Positions 46,818 through 57,545 of a DNA stretch of 64,000 nt are shown here, piece after piece (the stretch's first letter is position 1; each line of letters opens with the position of its first letter). Position numbers and translations under genes: made by a program. The notes under the pieces are model-generated. The model was not told where the DNA came from and ran no database searches. It worked only from the letters and a program-made list of their open reading frames with translations. Origin of the DNA: Pelobates cultripes (Eukaryota > Chordata > Amphibia > Anura > Pelobatidae). The DNA lies in NCBI GenBank assembly GCA_933207985.1, contig OW240918.1, forward strand, positions 117,546,438-117,610,437, given 5' to 3'.

Positions 46818-47127
46818 CTACAACGCCTGTGCATGCTCCTGATGAGGTGGCGGATGGTCTCCTGAGGGATCTCCTCACAGACCTGGACTAAAGCATCTGC
46901 CAACTCCTGGACAGTCTGTGGTGCAACGCGACGTTGGTGTATGGAGCTATACATGATGTCCCAGATGTGCTCAATTGGATTCAGGTCTGGGGAATGGGCA
47001 GGCCAGTCCATAGCATCAATGCCTTTGTCTTGCAGGAACTGCTGACACACTCCAGCCACATGAGGTCTAGCATTGTCTTGCATTAGAAGGAACCCAGGGC
47101 CAACCGCAACAGCATATGGTCTCACAA
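46818..47127 (-). pseudogene. Tc1 transposase, C-terminal half (inverted)
   Basis: The minus frame 47125-46799 reads RPYAVAVGPGFLLMQDNARP with the second catalytic aspartate (QDNARPH), then PAHSPDLNPIEHIWD with the final glutamate, then EIPQETIRHLIRSMHRRCR. These are intact Tc1 catalytic motifs and belong to the same family as the upstream half. About 20 bases between the halves and the last ~20 codons are missing. Confidence 0.92.
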
Positions 47128-47255
47128 CTGTGTCCCATCCGGTTACTGGGGAAATGGGTCTGACCTATTCTAATCAAAGGGGATAACCATCGGTTGCCAG
47201 GTCCCACTTCAATTGGTGGCAAGCGGCGGGATCCCATGTCCCTGCCAACAGACCC

Positions 47256-48030
47256 ATGGACTACAATGCTCTAAAGCGACCTACCTGCAGGATTTGTGTG
47301 GAGCCAGAGGAATAACGCTTGGTGGGCGTAACAAGGCCAGATTGACTGCTGCGCCCATGGAGGACGACCAGGCACACAACAAACCCCAGCCAGGGGCCAG
47401 AGATGAGGAGGAAGTGTGCAAGGAGGTGGACCGGTGCCTGGCATATTACCGAGAGCCACCCTCAGAGGAGATCATCAACAGGACCTTTTTGGAGGTGCAA
47501 CCTATGTTCTTGCCAATAGACAGAGGGTGACCTCCATGAACCCAGATGAAGGAAGAAGGGAGCAGAGGGCACAGGGAAGCACAACCACCCTGGCCCACAA
47601 GCTACCATACAATGCCTTCAAAGAGTTCAAGGAAGCAGAAGAAGGCATCGATGACTTTTTACAAGACTTTGAGCACCAGTGCCTACTCCAAGACGTGGAC
47701 CTCAGCGACTGGGTCACCATCCTGGCCAGCAAACTAGTGGGGAAGGCAGCGGATATTTACCGGGCTGTACCAGAAGAGCAGATCAGAGACTATCCCTTTA
47801 TTACACAAATCCTCCTGGCTCGGTATGCGGTCACCCCCGAGCAATACCGCCGAAAGTTTATGGCGACCCGGAAAGGGGAGAAGGACTCCCATGCGGAGTG
47901 GGCATGCTGCATCACAAGGGCCACCCAGAACTGGCTCAACTCCCATCAAGCCAAGTTCCCGGAGGAGATCATTCAGCTCGTCATGCTAGAGCACTTTTTC
48001 AATGGGCTTCCCAACGACACTGGCTGGTGA
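47256..48030 (+). pseudogene. Gypsy-type gag with SCAN-like domain, frameshifted
   Basis: The N-terminal part (frame of 47213-47530) reads LQDLCGARGITLGGRNKARL, a small SAP-like motif, then an acidic region. After a frameshift near 47500-47540 the frame 47416-48030 reads HKLPYNAFKEFKEAEEGIDD, then ILLARYAVTPEQYRRKFMAT and FPEEIIQLVMLEHFFNGLPN. The latter resembles the gag capsid region from which vertebrate SCAN domains derive. Gag forms the particle that packages element RNA. The 3' end stops at the deletion join, so the nucleocapsid zinc knuckle is missing. Confidence 0.8.
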
Positions 48031-48049
48031 GAGATCGCCAGACCCAAGA

Positions 48050-48754
48050 AGTATTGGTATGAGCTGCTGAAGCTAGCTCACGATATCCCCTTGGCAGGGC
48101 ATTTGGGCAGGAGCCGGACAGCGTCTCGGCTCACTCAAAGCTTCTTCTGGCCAGGCATCTCTTAGGATCTGAGGTTGTACTGCCAGATGTCTGCCAAAGA
48201 GTGGGGAAGAGAAGGGACCGGCACAGGGCCCCCTTCCATCCCCTACCTATTAGTGAAGATCCGTTCGGCAGAGTAGCTGTCGACATTATAGGTCCCCCCC
48301 TCTGGGAAGAAGTACATTCTGACCATCGTGGATTACGCAACTCAGTACCCTGAGCAGTATTCGGGCAGAGACTGTGGCTGAATCCTTGATGCGGGTGTTC
48401 TCCTGGATGGGTTTACCCTAGGAGATTCTCTCAGACCAGGGCACCCAGTTTACTGCCGAAATTACCCACCAACTGTGGAGATGGTGCACATTAAACCAAT
48501 CTGGAGCTCCCCTTACCACCCCCAGACCAATGGCCTGTGTGAGCACATCAATGGTATGTTGAAGCAAATGTTCCGTACCTTTGCGGCGACTCACAAGGAT
48601 TGAGAGAGATTCCTGCCCCATCTCCTGTTTGCCTATCGGGAGGTGCCACAGGAATCGACTGGGTTCTCCTCGGTCGAACTGCCATGCCAGGGAACTCCTT
48701 AGAGTTGGCTTTGGTGTGCTCGGTGCCTGGGTGTGGTGGGCAGTAGAAGGCGTA
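48050..48754 (+). pseudogene. Gypsy-type integrase, broken
   Basis: Starts with LLKLAHDIPLAGHLGRSRTA, the HHCC-like zinc-binding region (the second Cys pair is degraded). A stop at about 48163 is followed by ILTIVDYATQYPE with the first catalytic Asp, then in another frame SDQGTQFTAEI with the second, then SSPYHPQTNGLCEHINGMLK with the catalytic Glu of the DDE triad. Several stops and frameshifts occur. Translation fades out after FLPHLLFAYREVPQ near 48650. Confidence 0.85.
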
Positions 48755-48840
48755 CTGTCTAGCGGATGGCTGCTCCGCTTTTGCACCCTGCTCTAGGAGG
48801 AGGAGGTGGATGTGAAGTAGGAGGTTGAGGAGGCGGTGAC

Positions 48841-49132
48841 CGTGGCGGCGACAACGCATTCAGATGTCTGCCCTATCAACTTTCGATGTTACTTTCTGCG
48901 CCTACCATGGTGACCACGGGTAATGGGCAATCAGGGTTCAATTCCAGAGAGGGAGCCTGAGAAATGGCTACCACATCCAAGGAAGGCAGCAGGTGCACAA
49001 ATTACCCACTTCCGACGCAGGGAGGTAGTGACGATAAATAACAATACAGGACTTTTTACAGGCCCTGTAATTGGAATGAGTCCACTTTAAATCCTTTAAC
49101 GAGGATCTATTGGAGGGCAAGTCTGGTGCAGA
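48841..49132 (+). rRNA. 18S rRNA gene fragment (non-functional, ~290 bp)
   Basis: This matches 18S rRNA sequence as I remember it for vertebrates: TCTGCCCTATCAACTTTCGA, GCCTACCATGGTGACCACGG, GGCTACCACATCCAAGGAAG, CAATACAGGACT, CCTGTAATTGGAATGAGTCC and GAGGGCAAGTCTGGTGC. It corresponds to about positions 350-630 of the mature rRNA. Many differences are CpG decay products (for example TTCGATTCCGG now TTCAATTCCAG), as expected of a methylated, unselected copy. The match stops abruptly at 49132 where hAT coding sequence begins. Confidence 0.95.
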
Positions 49133-49332
49133 GCGTCTGACCTGTGCGTGCTGCAGCTGAAACTCTGCTATCGCCTGCTGCTGCTCGCACAGTCTCTCCA
49201 GCATGTGCAAGGTGGAGTTCCACCGTGTGGGCACGTCGCATATGAGGCGGTGAGCGGGAAGGCCGAAGTTACGCTGCAGCGCAGACAGACGATCAGCAGC
49301 AGGGTGAGAGTGCCGAAAGCGCGCACAGACGC
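49133..49332 (-). pseudogene. hAT transposase fragment
   Basis: Minus-strand translation reads RFRHSHPAADRLSALQRNFG, then LPAHRLICDVPTRWNSTLHM and LERLCEQQQAIAEF. The DVPTRWNST block is a conserved stretch of the hAT catalytic core, as also seen in domesticated ZBED proteins. About 65 residues remain of a protein normally near 600. Both sides are joined to 18S sequence, and the longer open frame around it (49435-48968) is a chimera that includes antisense rRNA. Confidence 0.88.
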
Positions 49333-49438
49333 TACAGTGAAACTGCAAATGGCTCTTTAAATCAGTTATGGTTCCTTTGATCGTTCCATCTGTTACTTGG
49401 ATAACTGTGGTAATTCTAGCGCTAATACATGCCAATAA
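49333..49438 (+). rRNA. 18S rRNA gene fragment (non-functional, ~106 bp)
   Basis: TACAGTGAAACTGC, AATCAGTTATGGTTCCTTTG, TACTTGGATAACTGTGGTAA and GCTAATACATGCC are the 18S segment at about positions 78-190. The variable stretch GATCGTTCCATCTGTTACTT resembles what I recall for amphibian 18S rather than mammalian. In real rDNA this segment lies upstream of the one at 48841; here it is downstream, on the same strand. Confidence 0.93.
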
Positions 49439-50239
49439 GCTCTAGGGGGCGGCCGCTCTGCTTTTCCACCCTGCTCCCTCTTATGCTGTGCTGGTGCCTC
49501 TGTGCGACCACGGCCTCTTCCTCCAAACTGCACACATCACTCGCATGACCTTCATTCCATGTGGGGTCTAGGACCTCATCATCTTCCACCCACTCCTCAA
49601 CCCTGCCCTACTTGCCGGTCTGCACACTGCAGAAAGCCACAGCATTTAACACCTGTGTTTTTCCAGCATGTAAAGTCTGCAAAGGACATATGGAAATTGT
49701 TTTAGAATTGTATCCAGGCAACAGTTTTCCCTATAAACTGACCTCTCAGTTTGACTTGTGAGGGTATTGCCCCAGAATTACAATATTGTTTAAGTACCTC
49801 TTAGCTATTGATAACTGGTTTAAATGTAGCAGCTTGTTATCTGGTAGTTTCTAGTGTAGAAAATATCAATCTGTTTTCTATCACTTAGATCTGTTTAACA
49901 AGTGTTGTAGGTGTGAAACAATATTACAAGTGACCGATGTAGTAAATTCCAATCAAAGTTCCATTTGCAAAAAAAAAAAATCCTTGCCCATCTTCTGTGT
50001 GTTATTGCATTTTTAAGATGTAGACTTATTGTATCACACTAGCCATGCACAGATAGATTGTCTGGCACGTTGTTTTGGTGTTTGGTTTTTAACTTTGTAG
50101 TTGTGTCTTTACACAATATAGAAATGTATATTAATGCTTCTGTATATTAAGCGATCACAATAACACTTATTTTTCACTTTTTTAAAAAGTCTTTAGACTT
50201 TCCTGAGAAGCAGTAACTAGCCAATGTTGCACACATACA

Positions 50240-50735
50240 CCAGATATGAAGTGCACACCCCAAATGTACTATTTAGCACCTAAATAATTTGAATGTTTAA
50301 AACTGCGCTGTAGCCACAGTATTTGACGGTTCTGTTTGACTCTCAGATATGAAGTGCACGACACAAATGTACTTTTTAGCACCTAAAAAATGTGAATGTT
50401 TAAAACTGCTATGTCACAGCAGTATTTGACGGTTCTATTTGACGGTTCTATTTGACTCTCAGAGATGAAGTGCAGGCCCCAAATGTACTATTTAGCACCT
50501 AAAAAATTTGAATGTTTAAAACTGCGATGTAACCACAGTATTTGACGGTTCTATTTGACTCTCAGATATGAAGTGCACCGCAGGCCGCAAATGTACTATT
50601 TAGCGCCAAAAAGTTTGATTTGTTAAACCAACAATGTAACAGTAGTATTTAAGGGTTTTATTGGACTACAAGAAATGCAGTACGCAAATGTACTATTTAG
50701 CACCAAAAAAATTGCAGTATTTAAAATTGCCTAGA
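50240..50735. repeat. Tandem repeat, ~105-bp unit, about five copies
   Basis: Units start near 50240, 50344, 50459, 50563 and 50669. Each contains CAGATATGAAGTGCA, CAAATGTACTATTTAGC, a GAATGTTTAAAACTGC block and AGTATTTGACGGTTCTATTT. The last is partial and most diverged. It is inside the hAT element and has no coding capacity. Confidence 0.88.
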
Positions 50736-51254
50736 TGTTGCCCACTGAGCTACCAGAACAGGATTAAAGTAATGTGCCTGGCACACATGCAGTTGCAAGT
50801 GCATTGCACTTTCTGTGGCACTGGGCTCAGGGTACATAAATGTAGTATGACACCCACAAAAATAATCGCTGTAGTTTGCAGATTCAACACCAGAATTATT
50901 TTCCATTCTGTCCCTCACAGCTGCAGCATCTTGTCCCTACACTAATAAGAGCTCATGTGACGTGCAGCAATACGCGACTACAGCTTATTTATAGAGGGCG
51001 GTCACATGCTGCACTGGCCAATCACAGCCATGCCATTGGTAGGCATGGCTGTGATGGCTTATAAGGGCACAGGAGTCAAACGCTTGTTGACAGGCTGCCC
51101 TGCAGCCTTTCAAAATGCGCCATTAAATTGCCGAACACCGAACTCCAACCCGAACATACAGTGATATGTCCGTGTTTGGGTCCGGGGTCCAAAAAAACGT
51201 AATGTTCGGTACGAACCCAAACTTTAGAGTCCAGGTTGGCTCAACTCTAATTAC

Positions 51255-51335
51255 AAGGATAAAAAGGACATGTCCACTGCACCCAGGACACTTCATTAAG
51301 ATAATGTTGTCTGGATGACTATAGTGTCCCTTGAA
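51255..51335. repeat. TTAA-family MITE end fragment
   Basis: Ends with GATGACTATAGTGTCCCTT at about 51315-51333, the right-end motif of the TTAA MITE group, but the flanking TTAA is mutated (TTGA) and the left part is missing. Confidence 0.55.
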
Positions 51336-51608
51336 GCTAGTTACAGATTGTGCACATGACCAAGTACAAGCTCCCTTATATAAAACTGTTCTATTGCTTT
51401 TTAAAGGTATTGGCGACTTGCATTATATGTTGCTACATGAAACACAATGTTGGGAGGTTGGGAAAGGGGATCTGTTTGCATCATCAATGTATTTGCCTGT
51501 TAGAAATTTCAAAACAGCATGGGCTAAATTCCCAACATTCACAATATTTGTAATTGTTCTTACTTGCAGTCTAGTCCTAGCCTTGTCTTAGTGTGTGGCA
51601 ATGCTGTT

Positions 51609-52135
51609 TAACCCCCTTAAGGACTGAGCCAACGTTTTGATAAAAATAAAACGTAAACAAAACTTGGAATTTGACTATATATCTGTTCAACTGTAATTCA
51701 CATCTTTCATATTAAGTGCACCCACATTTATTATATATCATTTTATTCAGGAGAAATAGGGCTTTCATTTAACATCAAATATTTCTTTGTGTGAAAAACT
51801 AAAAAAAAAAAATTGAACGCCAATTTTGGCTAGTGTTTGTGACTAAGTGGCTACTAAAAAAGACTGGACATACCCCATTTGCAATACCTTGGGTTGTCTA
51901 CTTTTGCAAATGGTATGTCATCATGGGGTAATTTCCATTCCTGGGCTACCATACAGTCTCAAAGGCAACGTAACCAATCTGGCAAATTTCAATGTAAAAA
52001 AACTGAAACACAAGCCTTATATTGGACTCTGTAACTTTTGAAATCACCATAAAACCTGTACATGGGGGGTACTGTTATACTCAAGAGACTTCACTGAACA
52101 CAAGTATTAGTGTTTCAAAACCATAAAATGTTTGC
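51609..52135. mobile_element. Palindromic MITE, copy 2 (left half intact)
   Basis: The left end TTAACCCCCTTAAGGACTGA and the block GGAGAAATAGGGCTTTCATTT are inverses of the right end of copy 1 (18266-18778). The central part is shared in direct orientation. Its right arm is missing; the 25-bp minisatellite begins at 52137 in its place. Confidence 0.75.
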
Positions 52136-52136
52136 T

Positions 52137-52515
52137 CTGACCTAGAAGCTCTCTGTCTGAGCTGACCCAGAAGCTCTGTCTGAGCTGACCCAGAGGCTCT
52201 CTGTCTGAGCTGACCTAGAAGTTCTCTGTCTGAGCTGACCTAGAAGTTCTCTGTCTGAGCTGACCTAGAAGCTCTGTCTGAGCTGACCTAGAAGCTCTCT
52301 GTCTGAGCTGACCTAGAAGCTTTCTGTCTGAGCTGACCTAGAAGCTCTCTGTCTGAGCTGACCTAGAAGCTCTCTGTCTGAGCTGACCTAGAAGCTCTCT
52401 GTCTGAGCTGACCTAGAAGCTCTCTGTCTGAGCTGACCTAGAAGCTCTCTGTCTGAGCTGACCTAGAAGCTCTCTGTCTGAGCTGAACTAGAAGTTCTCT
52501 GTCTGACCCAGAATC
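52137..52515. repeat. 25-bp minisatellite, ~15 units
   Basis: Unit GAGCTGACCTAGAAGCTCTC plus TGTCT, highly uniform from about 52270 to 52480, with a few units shortened by four bases and substitutions at the edges (ACCCAGAGG, GAACTAGAAG). Uniform centre and variant edges indicate recent local expansion. Confidence 0.95.
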
Positions 52516-53945
52516 TTGGGTGATTTCCCACACTTTTTTCTTCAGTACTTCACCCCTCAGCTAACACCTTCAGAATGAGGATTTTGAAAATCTCTTGTTA
52601 TCAAAGGTTAATGCCATTTGTTTGGTCATGACTTATTGCAGGTTCTGCATGAGTTAAATATGTTCTATTTGTTTTCTAAAGGTCGCACGCATTTGGATAA
52701 CAACAGATTTCTGAGGATACATTGATTGATTTGCTAGGACTTTGTTCTTCTAAGTAGCCTTAATACGGTTTTCTGTACAATTCTTAGGGGGATTTAGAAC
52801 AGCTGGTAAAACTTTATACTGATGTTTCATTTCACAACAGAGGTAATTTTGAGGCTTACTATATGACCTCTTTTCCTGTTAACAAGATTGTCTAATGCTT
52901 CTCAAAAAGTATTGACTGGGGCACTAAACACATTTTAGACATTTTTGAAACCGTAAAAAATGCACAATATCAAAACTCGCTTGCTATTATTCTTGAAAGC
53001 AATTCTTCTTTTATACTGCTACTTTAAAAAAAATAAAATCCTAGCAAAATGTTCTGCTTTTATTCCCATGACATTCTTCTGTTACACTTCTGAAATTAGC
53101 TCTTCATTAATGGGTAAATGCCGAAATCCCTTGTATTGAAGAACAAGAATATCATCTGGTAATGAAAAAGACATAGTGCTAATACTTAGAAATTCCAAAT
53201 GAATCTACAGTTAATTGCTTTTTTCTTCTGTCGACTCAATGCCATAATTACCATGACAACGTCAATGCTCTGTTATTCTGTGTGTCCCAAATCTATATAA
53301 TAAAATAGAGCTGGGCGACTTGTATATAAATATAAATTTATGCCAGCAAAACAGTGGTGTGTGATAAGACTAAGGTTTACATCTACCGTAGTCCCAAAGC
53401 TCATGCAGATTTCTAATGTTCTTAATATCACATGAGACATAGCTTTCCTTTTGTTAAAGATTTGTAAATGTTGTTTATTTGTTCTAAAGACCATTATGAA
53501 ACTATCGATTTTTGCCATTCAAAAAACAAACAAAAAAAACAGTGATCTAAACAGAGAGAATTAGTTCTCGAAACAAAGGGTTATTTTTTTGGCAGCCTGC
53601 ATGTTTGGTGGGCATGTACCCAGACACCTGCTTTATGTTGCTTAAGAATACTTCAATACATAGTGAGATACACAACTATTGCACATTTAAATAATTAATC
53701 TGTCTTTTTGAGCTGAATGTAGTATTAGTATTTTATTTGTCTTGTTTTATTTTGTCTTCTGATTTAATATTCATTTTTGATTGTGTGTTCTTGAAATTGT
53801 ACAGTAGCTGTTGTTGAAGATAAGCATTGCCATTGTTTGCTGCTGTAGAAGGGACACAAATTATTTTATGTAATAGTTTGCATATAGTAATGTTAGTATC
53901 ATTCTACTAAGTATTAACATTTCAGTAGATTCTGAAGATAACGTG
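52516..53945. other. Unassigned AT-rich sequence
   Basis: No gene, RNA or repeat recognised. The minus frame 53518-53273 has no family signature. Confidence 0.4.
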
Positions 53946-54620
53946 GTGTTGTGTTCAAGGCCCCAGGGAGAGTGCGCAGCTTAGCGGACAGGGGCACATG
54001 TATGAGTGTGGGATGGATGATGCATGATTGGCTATATGCTACATGTGGGAGTGTGAGATGTGAGGAAGTGGGTGGTGACAGATCAGACTGACCTCAGTGC
54101 CACTTAGGAACTGGGCCAGCAAAAAGTTTCCCACCCACCCTCCCTTTGCTGCTTTTGGCCCGGGGGGTTGTCACAGCGAGGCGGGGGTGTGTCCTTGCCA
54201 AATAAGGGATGGTTTGGTAGATTAGATGAAAAAGGGGGGTAATGGCCGGGTCTCATCCTCCCCCTGTATCTTATGGTGAACCTGGAGGAGGTACCAGGTT
54301 GAACGTGTCCCCACTGGGTTGTATGTCGACCAGTGGGGAGAATTATGGTTGGGCCCCACCGAGTTGGTGGGGAGCCCTGAAAAGGAAGATGTTTTTATTA
54401 TGCCGAGGGGGGGGTGAGCCTTGGGGAAGTTAGATTGGCAAGGACGGTTTATTTGGTTACTGTATGACTATATGCAAATTGTTTATGTTAATTTATGATA
54501 TTTATTATTTTGTTATATGTTAAAGGAGTCATACAGTATTTGGTTGTGTTAATAAATGCTGTGGCCTATTTTCTCCAAGAAGTTGTCTGTCGTTATTTGA
54601 AGGGGTAAGTTATGGTTTTA
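53946..54620 (+). repeat. Possible LTR-like repeat
   Basis: TGTTGTGTTCAAGGCCCCAG at about 53947 and a polyadenylation-type AATAAATGCTGTGGCC block at 54550-54566, the latter shared with 6111-6126. A hairpin CCCCACTGGG...CCAGTGGGG lies at 54310-54338. Boundaries and target duplication not resolved. Confidence 0.35.
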
Positions 54621-55072
54621 TGGGGGATGAAGGGAATGCTATCCAATGCCCACTACGTACATACATTTGTTTCCACAGTATAGCTTACAAAATTACTTCC
54701 TACAACCATGTGCCCCTAGGTAGTGAAGATAAAGTGTACATTTCCAAAATGGAGACTATAAATTAAGAATGCCACATGTGCCTGACAGGAAGTGACATCA
54801 ATCCAGAAGTGATTTGGGTGCCTGGAGTGTCCCTTTAAGCACTTTGTTTATGCATCGCTAGTCACACCTCTCTGCATGTGACTTACACAGCCTTCGTAAA
54901 CACTTTCAGTAAAGAGAGATCTAATGTTTAAACTTCCTTTATTGAATGCACAGCCTGTTTAATTTTGATTTTTTTTTTTTTATCTCCTGCAGTGTAAATA
55001 GCTTGCTACACCTTTCAGGAGCCCCCTGTGTGTGAAAAAAGTTCAATTTACACAGCAGGAGTGAACTTACAG
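54621..55072. other. Unassigned; MITE end remnant
   Basis: GGAGTGTCCCTTTAAGC at about 54821-54838 is a TTAA-family MITE end. The rest is unassigned. Confidence 0.45.
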
Positions 55073-55319
55073 GAACAAAAATAAATGAAAGGACACCCTA
55101 CTCTCTAGGCATATACAACAGATTGATACTCTATGGCAGTGGTTCCCAACCTTTTTTCATTTGAGGACCCCTTGGCAGCCAATTTCCATGAATTGTACCC
55201 CTCATATTAGCAAGATGTTGTAATTAATATAGTAGCATTTATTTCAAATGTATACATTTTTCTCTGTCTAAATTTTTCTCCCTGCTTCTACTCCGCCCCA
55301 GGCTACCCCTGCTTCTCCT

Positions 55320-56910
55320 CTGCCCCAGACACACAAACTGTCACACATGCAGACACACAGAAACAAACACTGACACACATATAGATACAGATACACAGAC
55401 ACACCTGCAGGTACACACTCACATACATATGCACAGAAACAATGATACACAAACATACTGATACAGACAAAATACATCACTGACACACATACACATAGAT
55501 ACACACATACAGGTACACAGACACACACCCTGACACACAATACATACACTGACACACATGCAGATACACAGATACAGACAATGACACACAGATGCATACA
55601 CCGACACACATACAGACAAAGATACCCGCACTGACATACAGATACGGACACTGGCACAGATACAGTGACACACAGGCAGATACAGACACTGACACAGATA
55701 GAGGCACTCACACACATGCAGGTACAGACATACTGTTAAATACCCTGACACACAGATACACATACAGATACATACCCTGACACACATGCAGATACATACA
55801 CACATAGATACATACACTGACACACTTTAGGATTCATACTTTGACACACACACACATACCCTGACACACTGACACACACAGACACATATACTAACAAACA
55901 TGCAGATACAGACACATATATATGCAGTGACACACTTAATGACACATACCCTGACACACAGATACACACATTGACATACCCTGACACACAGACACACATA
56001 TATACATACCCTGACATAAAGATACATACACTGACACATGCAGATACACTTATACAGACACTGACACACACATGCATACACACACAGATACCCACACTGA
56101 CATACAGATACGGACACTGACACACAGCTACAGTGACACACAGGCAGATACAGACACTGACATAGATATAGACATACTGTTACATGACACACGGATACAC
56201 ATACAGATACATACATAGATGCATACACTGACACACAGACACATACCCTGACACACATAAAGACACAACGACACACATATATACACATATACTGACAAAC
56301 ATGCAGATACACAGACACATAAACATACAATGACACACAGATACACACATTGACATACCCTGACACACAGGGGTACATACCCTGACACAAAGATACATAC
56401 ACTGACACACATGCATATACACAGATACAGACACTGACACACACAATGGCACACATATGCATACATTGACACACATACAGACAAAGATAACCACACTGAC
56501 ATATGGATATGGACACTGACACACAGATACAGTGACACACAGCAAATAAATCAAAATACATAATTGACATACGTGCATATCCACAGACACACAGATACAC
56601 ATACCCTGACACACAGATACATACCCTGACATCCATGCAGCTACACAGACACGAATACAGACACATACAGACACATACCCTTACACACATACATATACAT
56701 ACCCTGACACACAGACACCCTGACATAGAGATACACACTCTGACAAACATGCAGATACACAGACACAGATGCAGATACACAGAGACACTGACAAACATAC
56801 AGATACACAGACACATACATATACACATACACTGACACACAGATACACATCCTGATACACAGATACACACATTGACACACAGACACATTGACACACAGAT
56901 ACATATCCTG
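55320..56910. repeat. CA-rich satellite, ~1.6 kb
   Basis: Irregular array of ACTGACACACAGATACA-type words with a higher-order period: the run GACACTGACACA...CAGTGACACACAGGCAGATA appears near 55650 and 56130. Long cysteine-rich minus-strand frames (up to 391 codons) are translations of the array and are not genes. Confidence 0.9.
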
Positions 56911-57154
56911 ACTAGGGATCGACCAATATTGATTTTTGAGAGCCGATACCGAGAACTTTCAGGCCGATAGCGATAACTTACTGATACAGATATTCTGTAC
57001 ATTTACCGTTTTGAAAAAAGAAACAATTTCTACACAAATCTACTGTTAACTGAACATGTTTAATTTTTATTTACTTTTTGCAAATCATTTTTTTTATTAA
57101 GTGGTAAATGCACAAAATGTACATGCCAGTCAGATGTTTTTATGTTTTCAAGAA
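56911..57154. repeat. Fragment of dispersed repeat with CGATCGA-type ends
   Basis: CTAGGGATCGACCAATATTG followed by GAGCCGATACCGAGAAC and GGCCGATAGCGATAAC resembles the terminal region of a widespread vertebrate DNA-transposon family (from memory). Only one end is seen. Confidence 0.45.
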
Positions 57155-57530
57155 TATTTTGTGTTCCTCTCCCCTCCTCTCCCTGTCCCTTAGTGTACCT
57201 CTCCCCTTCCTGTCCCTTAGTGTTCCTCTCTCCCCCCTTCCCTGCCACTTAGTGTACCTCTCCACTCCCTGTCCCTTGCTGTTCCTCTTCCCTCCCCTCC
57301 CCTCCCTGACTCTTGGTTTTCCTCTCCCCTTATCTCACCTCCCTCCCCGTCCCTTGCTGTTTCTCTCCCCTCACCTCCCCTCCTTTTCCCTCAGTGGTCA
57401 TCTCCCCTCCCTACTCTCCCCTCCCCCTCCTTAGTGTTTTTCTCCCTCTCTGTCCTTTAGTGTGTACATTTCCCCCCCCCCCCAGTGGTCCTCTCCATTG
57501 CTTGGTGTCCCTCATTACCTCTTTTGTAGC
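57155..57530. repeat. C-rich minisatellite, second copy of 14-kb cassette
   Basis: Diverged CCCTTAGTGTACCTCTCCCC units, the same family as 14005-14480 and followed by the same TTTTGTAGCGTGGC cassette. Confidence 0.85.
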
Positions 57531-57545
57531 GTGGCCAAGTAGAAT

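Larger units (their letters stand above)
45869..47127 (+). mobile_element. Tc1-like transposon with inverted 3' half
   Basis: The left terminus starts CACTGCTCAAAAAAATAAAG, a Tc1 inverted-repeat type distinct from the one at 25159. 45869-46817 is in normal order (terminus, leader, N-terminal half of transposase). 46818-47127 is the C-terminal half in reverse orientation. The 3' UTR and right terminus are missing, and Gypsy-type sequence begins at 47128. The original right part was therefore inverted and trimmed, or two copies were joined. Confidence 0.9.
47128..48754 (+). mobile_element. Gypsy-type LTR retrotransposon, internally deleted, no LTRs
   Basis: Starts with a leader containing CAATTGGTGGCAAGCGGCGG, a block that in Gypsy-type elements lies just after the 5' LTR. 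It then has gag, then jumps at about 48030-48050 directly into integrase, so protease, reverse transcriptase and RNase H are gone. Neither LTR is present; the left side is cut by the inverted Tc1 and the right side meets hAT sequence near 48755. Confidence 0.85.
48755..51248 (-). mobile_element. hAT transposon carrying 18S rRNA gene fragments
   Basis: The right end reads GGTTGGCTCAACTCTA at about 51233-51248, a hAT-type terminus. 49133-49332 encodes transposase on the minus strand. A GC-rich piece containing GCTCTGCTTTTCCACCCTGC (49455-49474) has a near copy at 48768-48787 (GCTCCGCTTTTGCACCCTGC), so the 18S-bearing region is bracketed by hAT-derived direct repeats. 50240-50735 is a tandem array. 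The left terminus is not found and is probably lost at the Gypsy join. Confidence 0.72.

Noticed and set aside
48968..49435. 155-codon minus-strand gene
   Set aside because: Only the middle 65 codons are hAT transposase; both ends are antisense 18S rRNA sequence that happens to be open.
52137..52515. CRISPR array or coding repeat
   Set aside because: Units are directly adjacent with no spacers and no matching long open frame, so it is a minisatellite.
55268..57002. 391-codon and other Cys/Val-rich minus-strand frames
   Set aside because: Same artefact: several frames of the same CA-rich satellite are open at once, and there is no domain.
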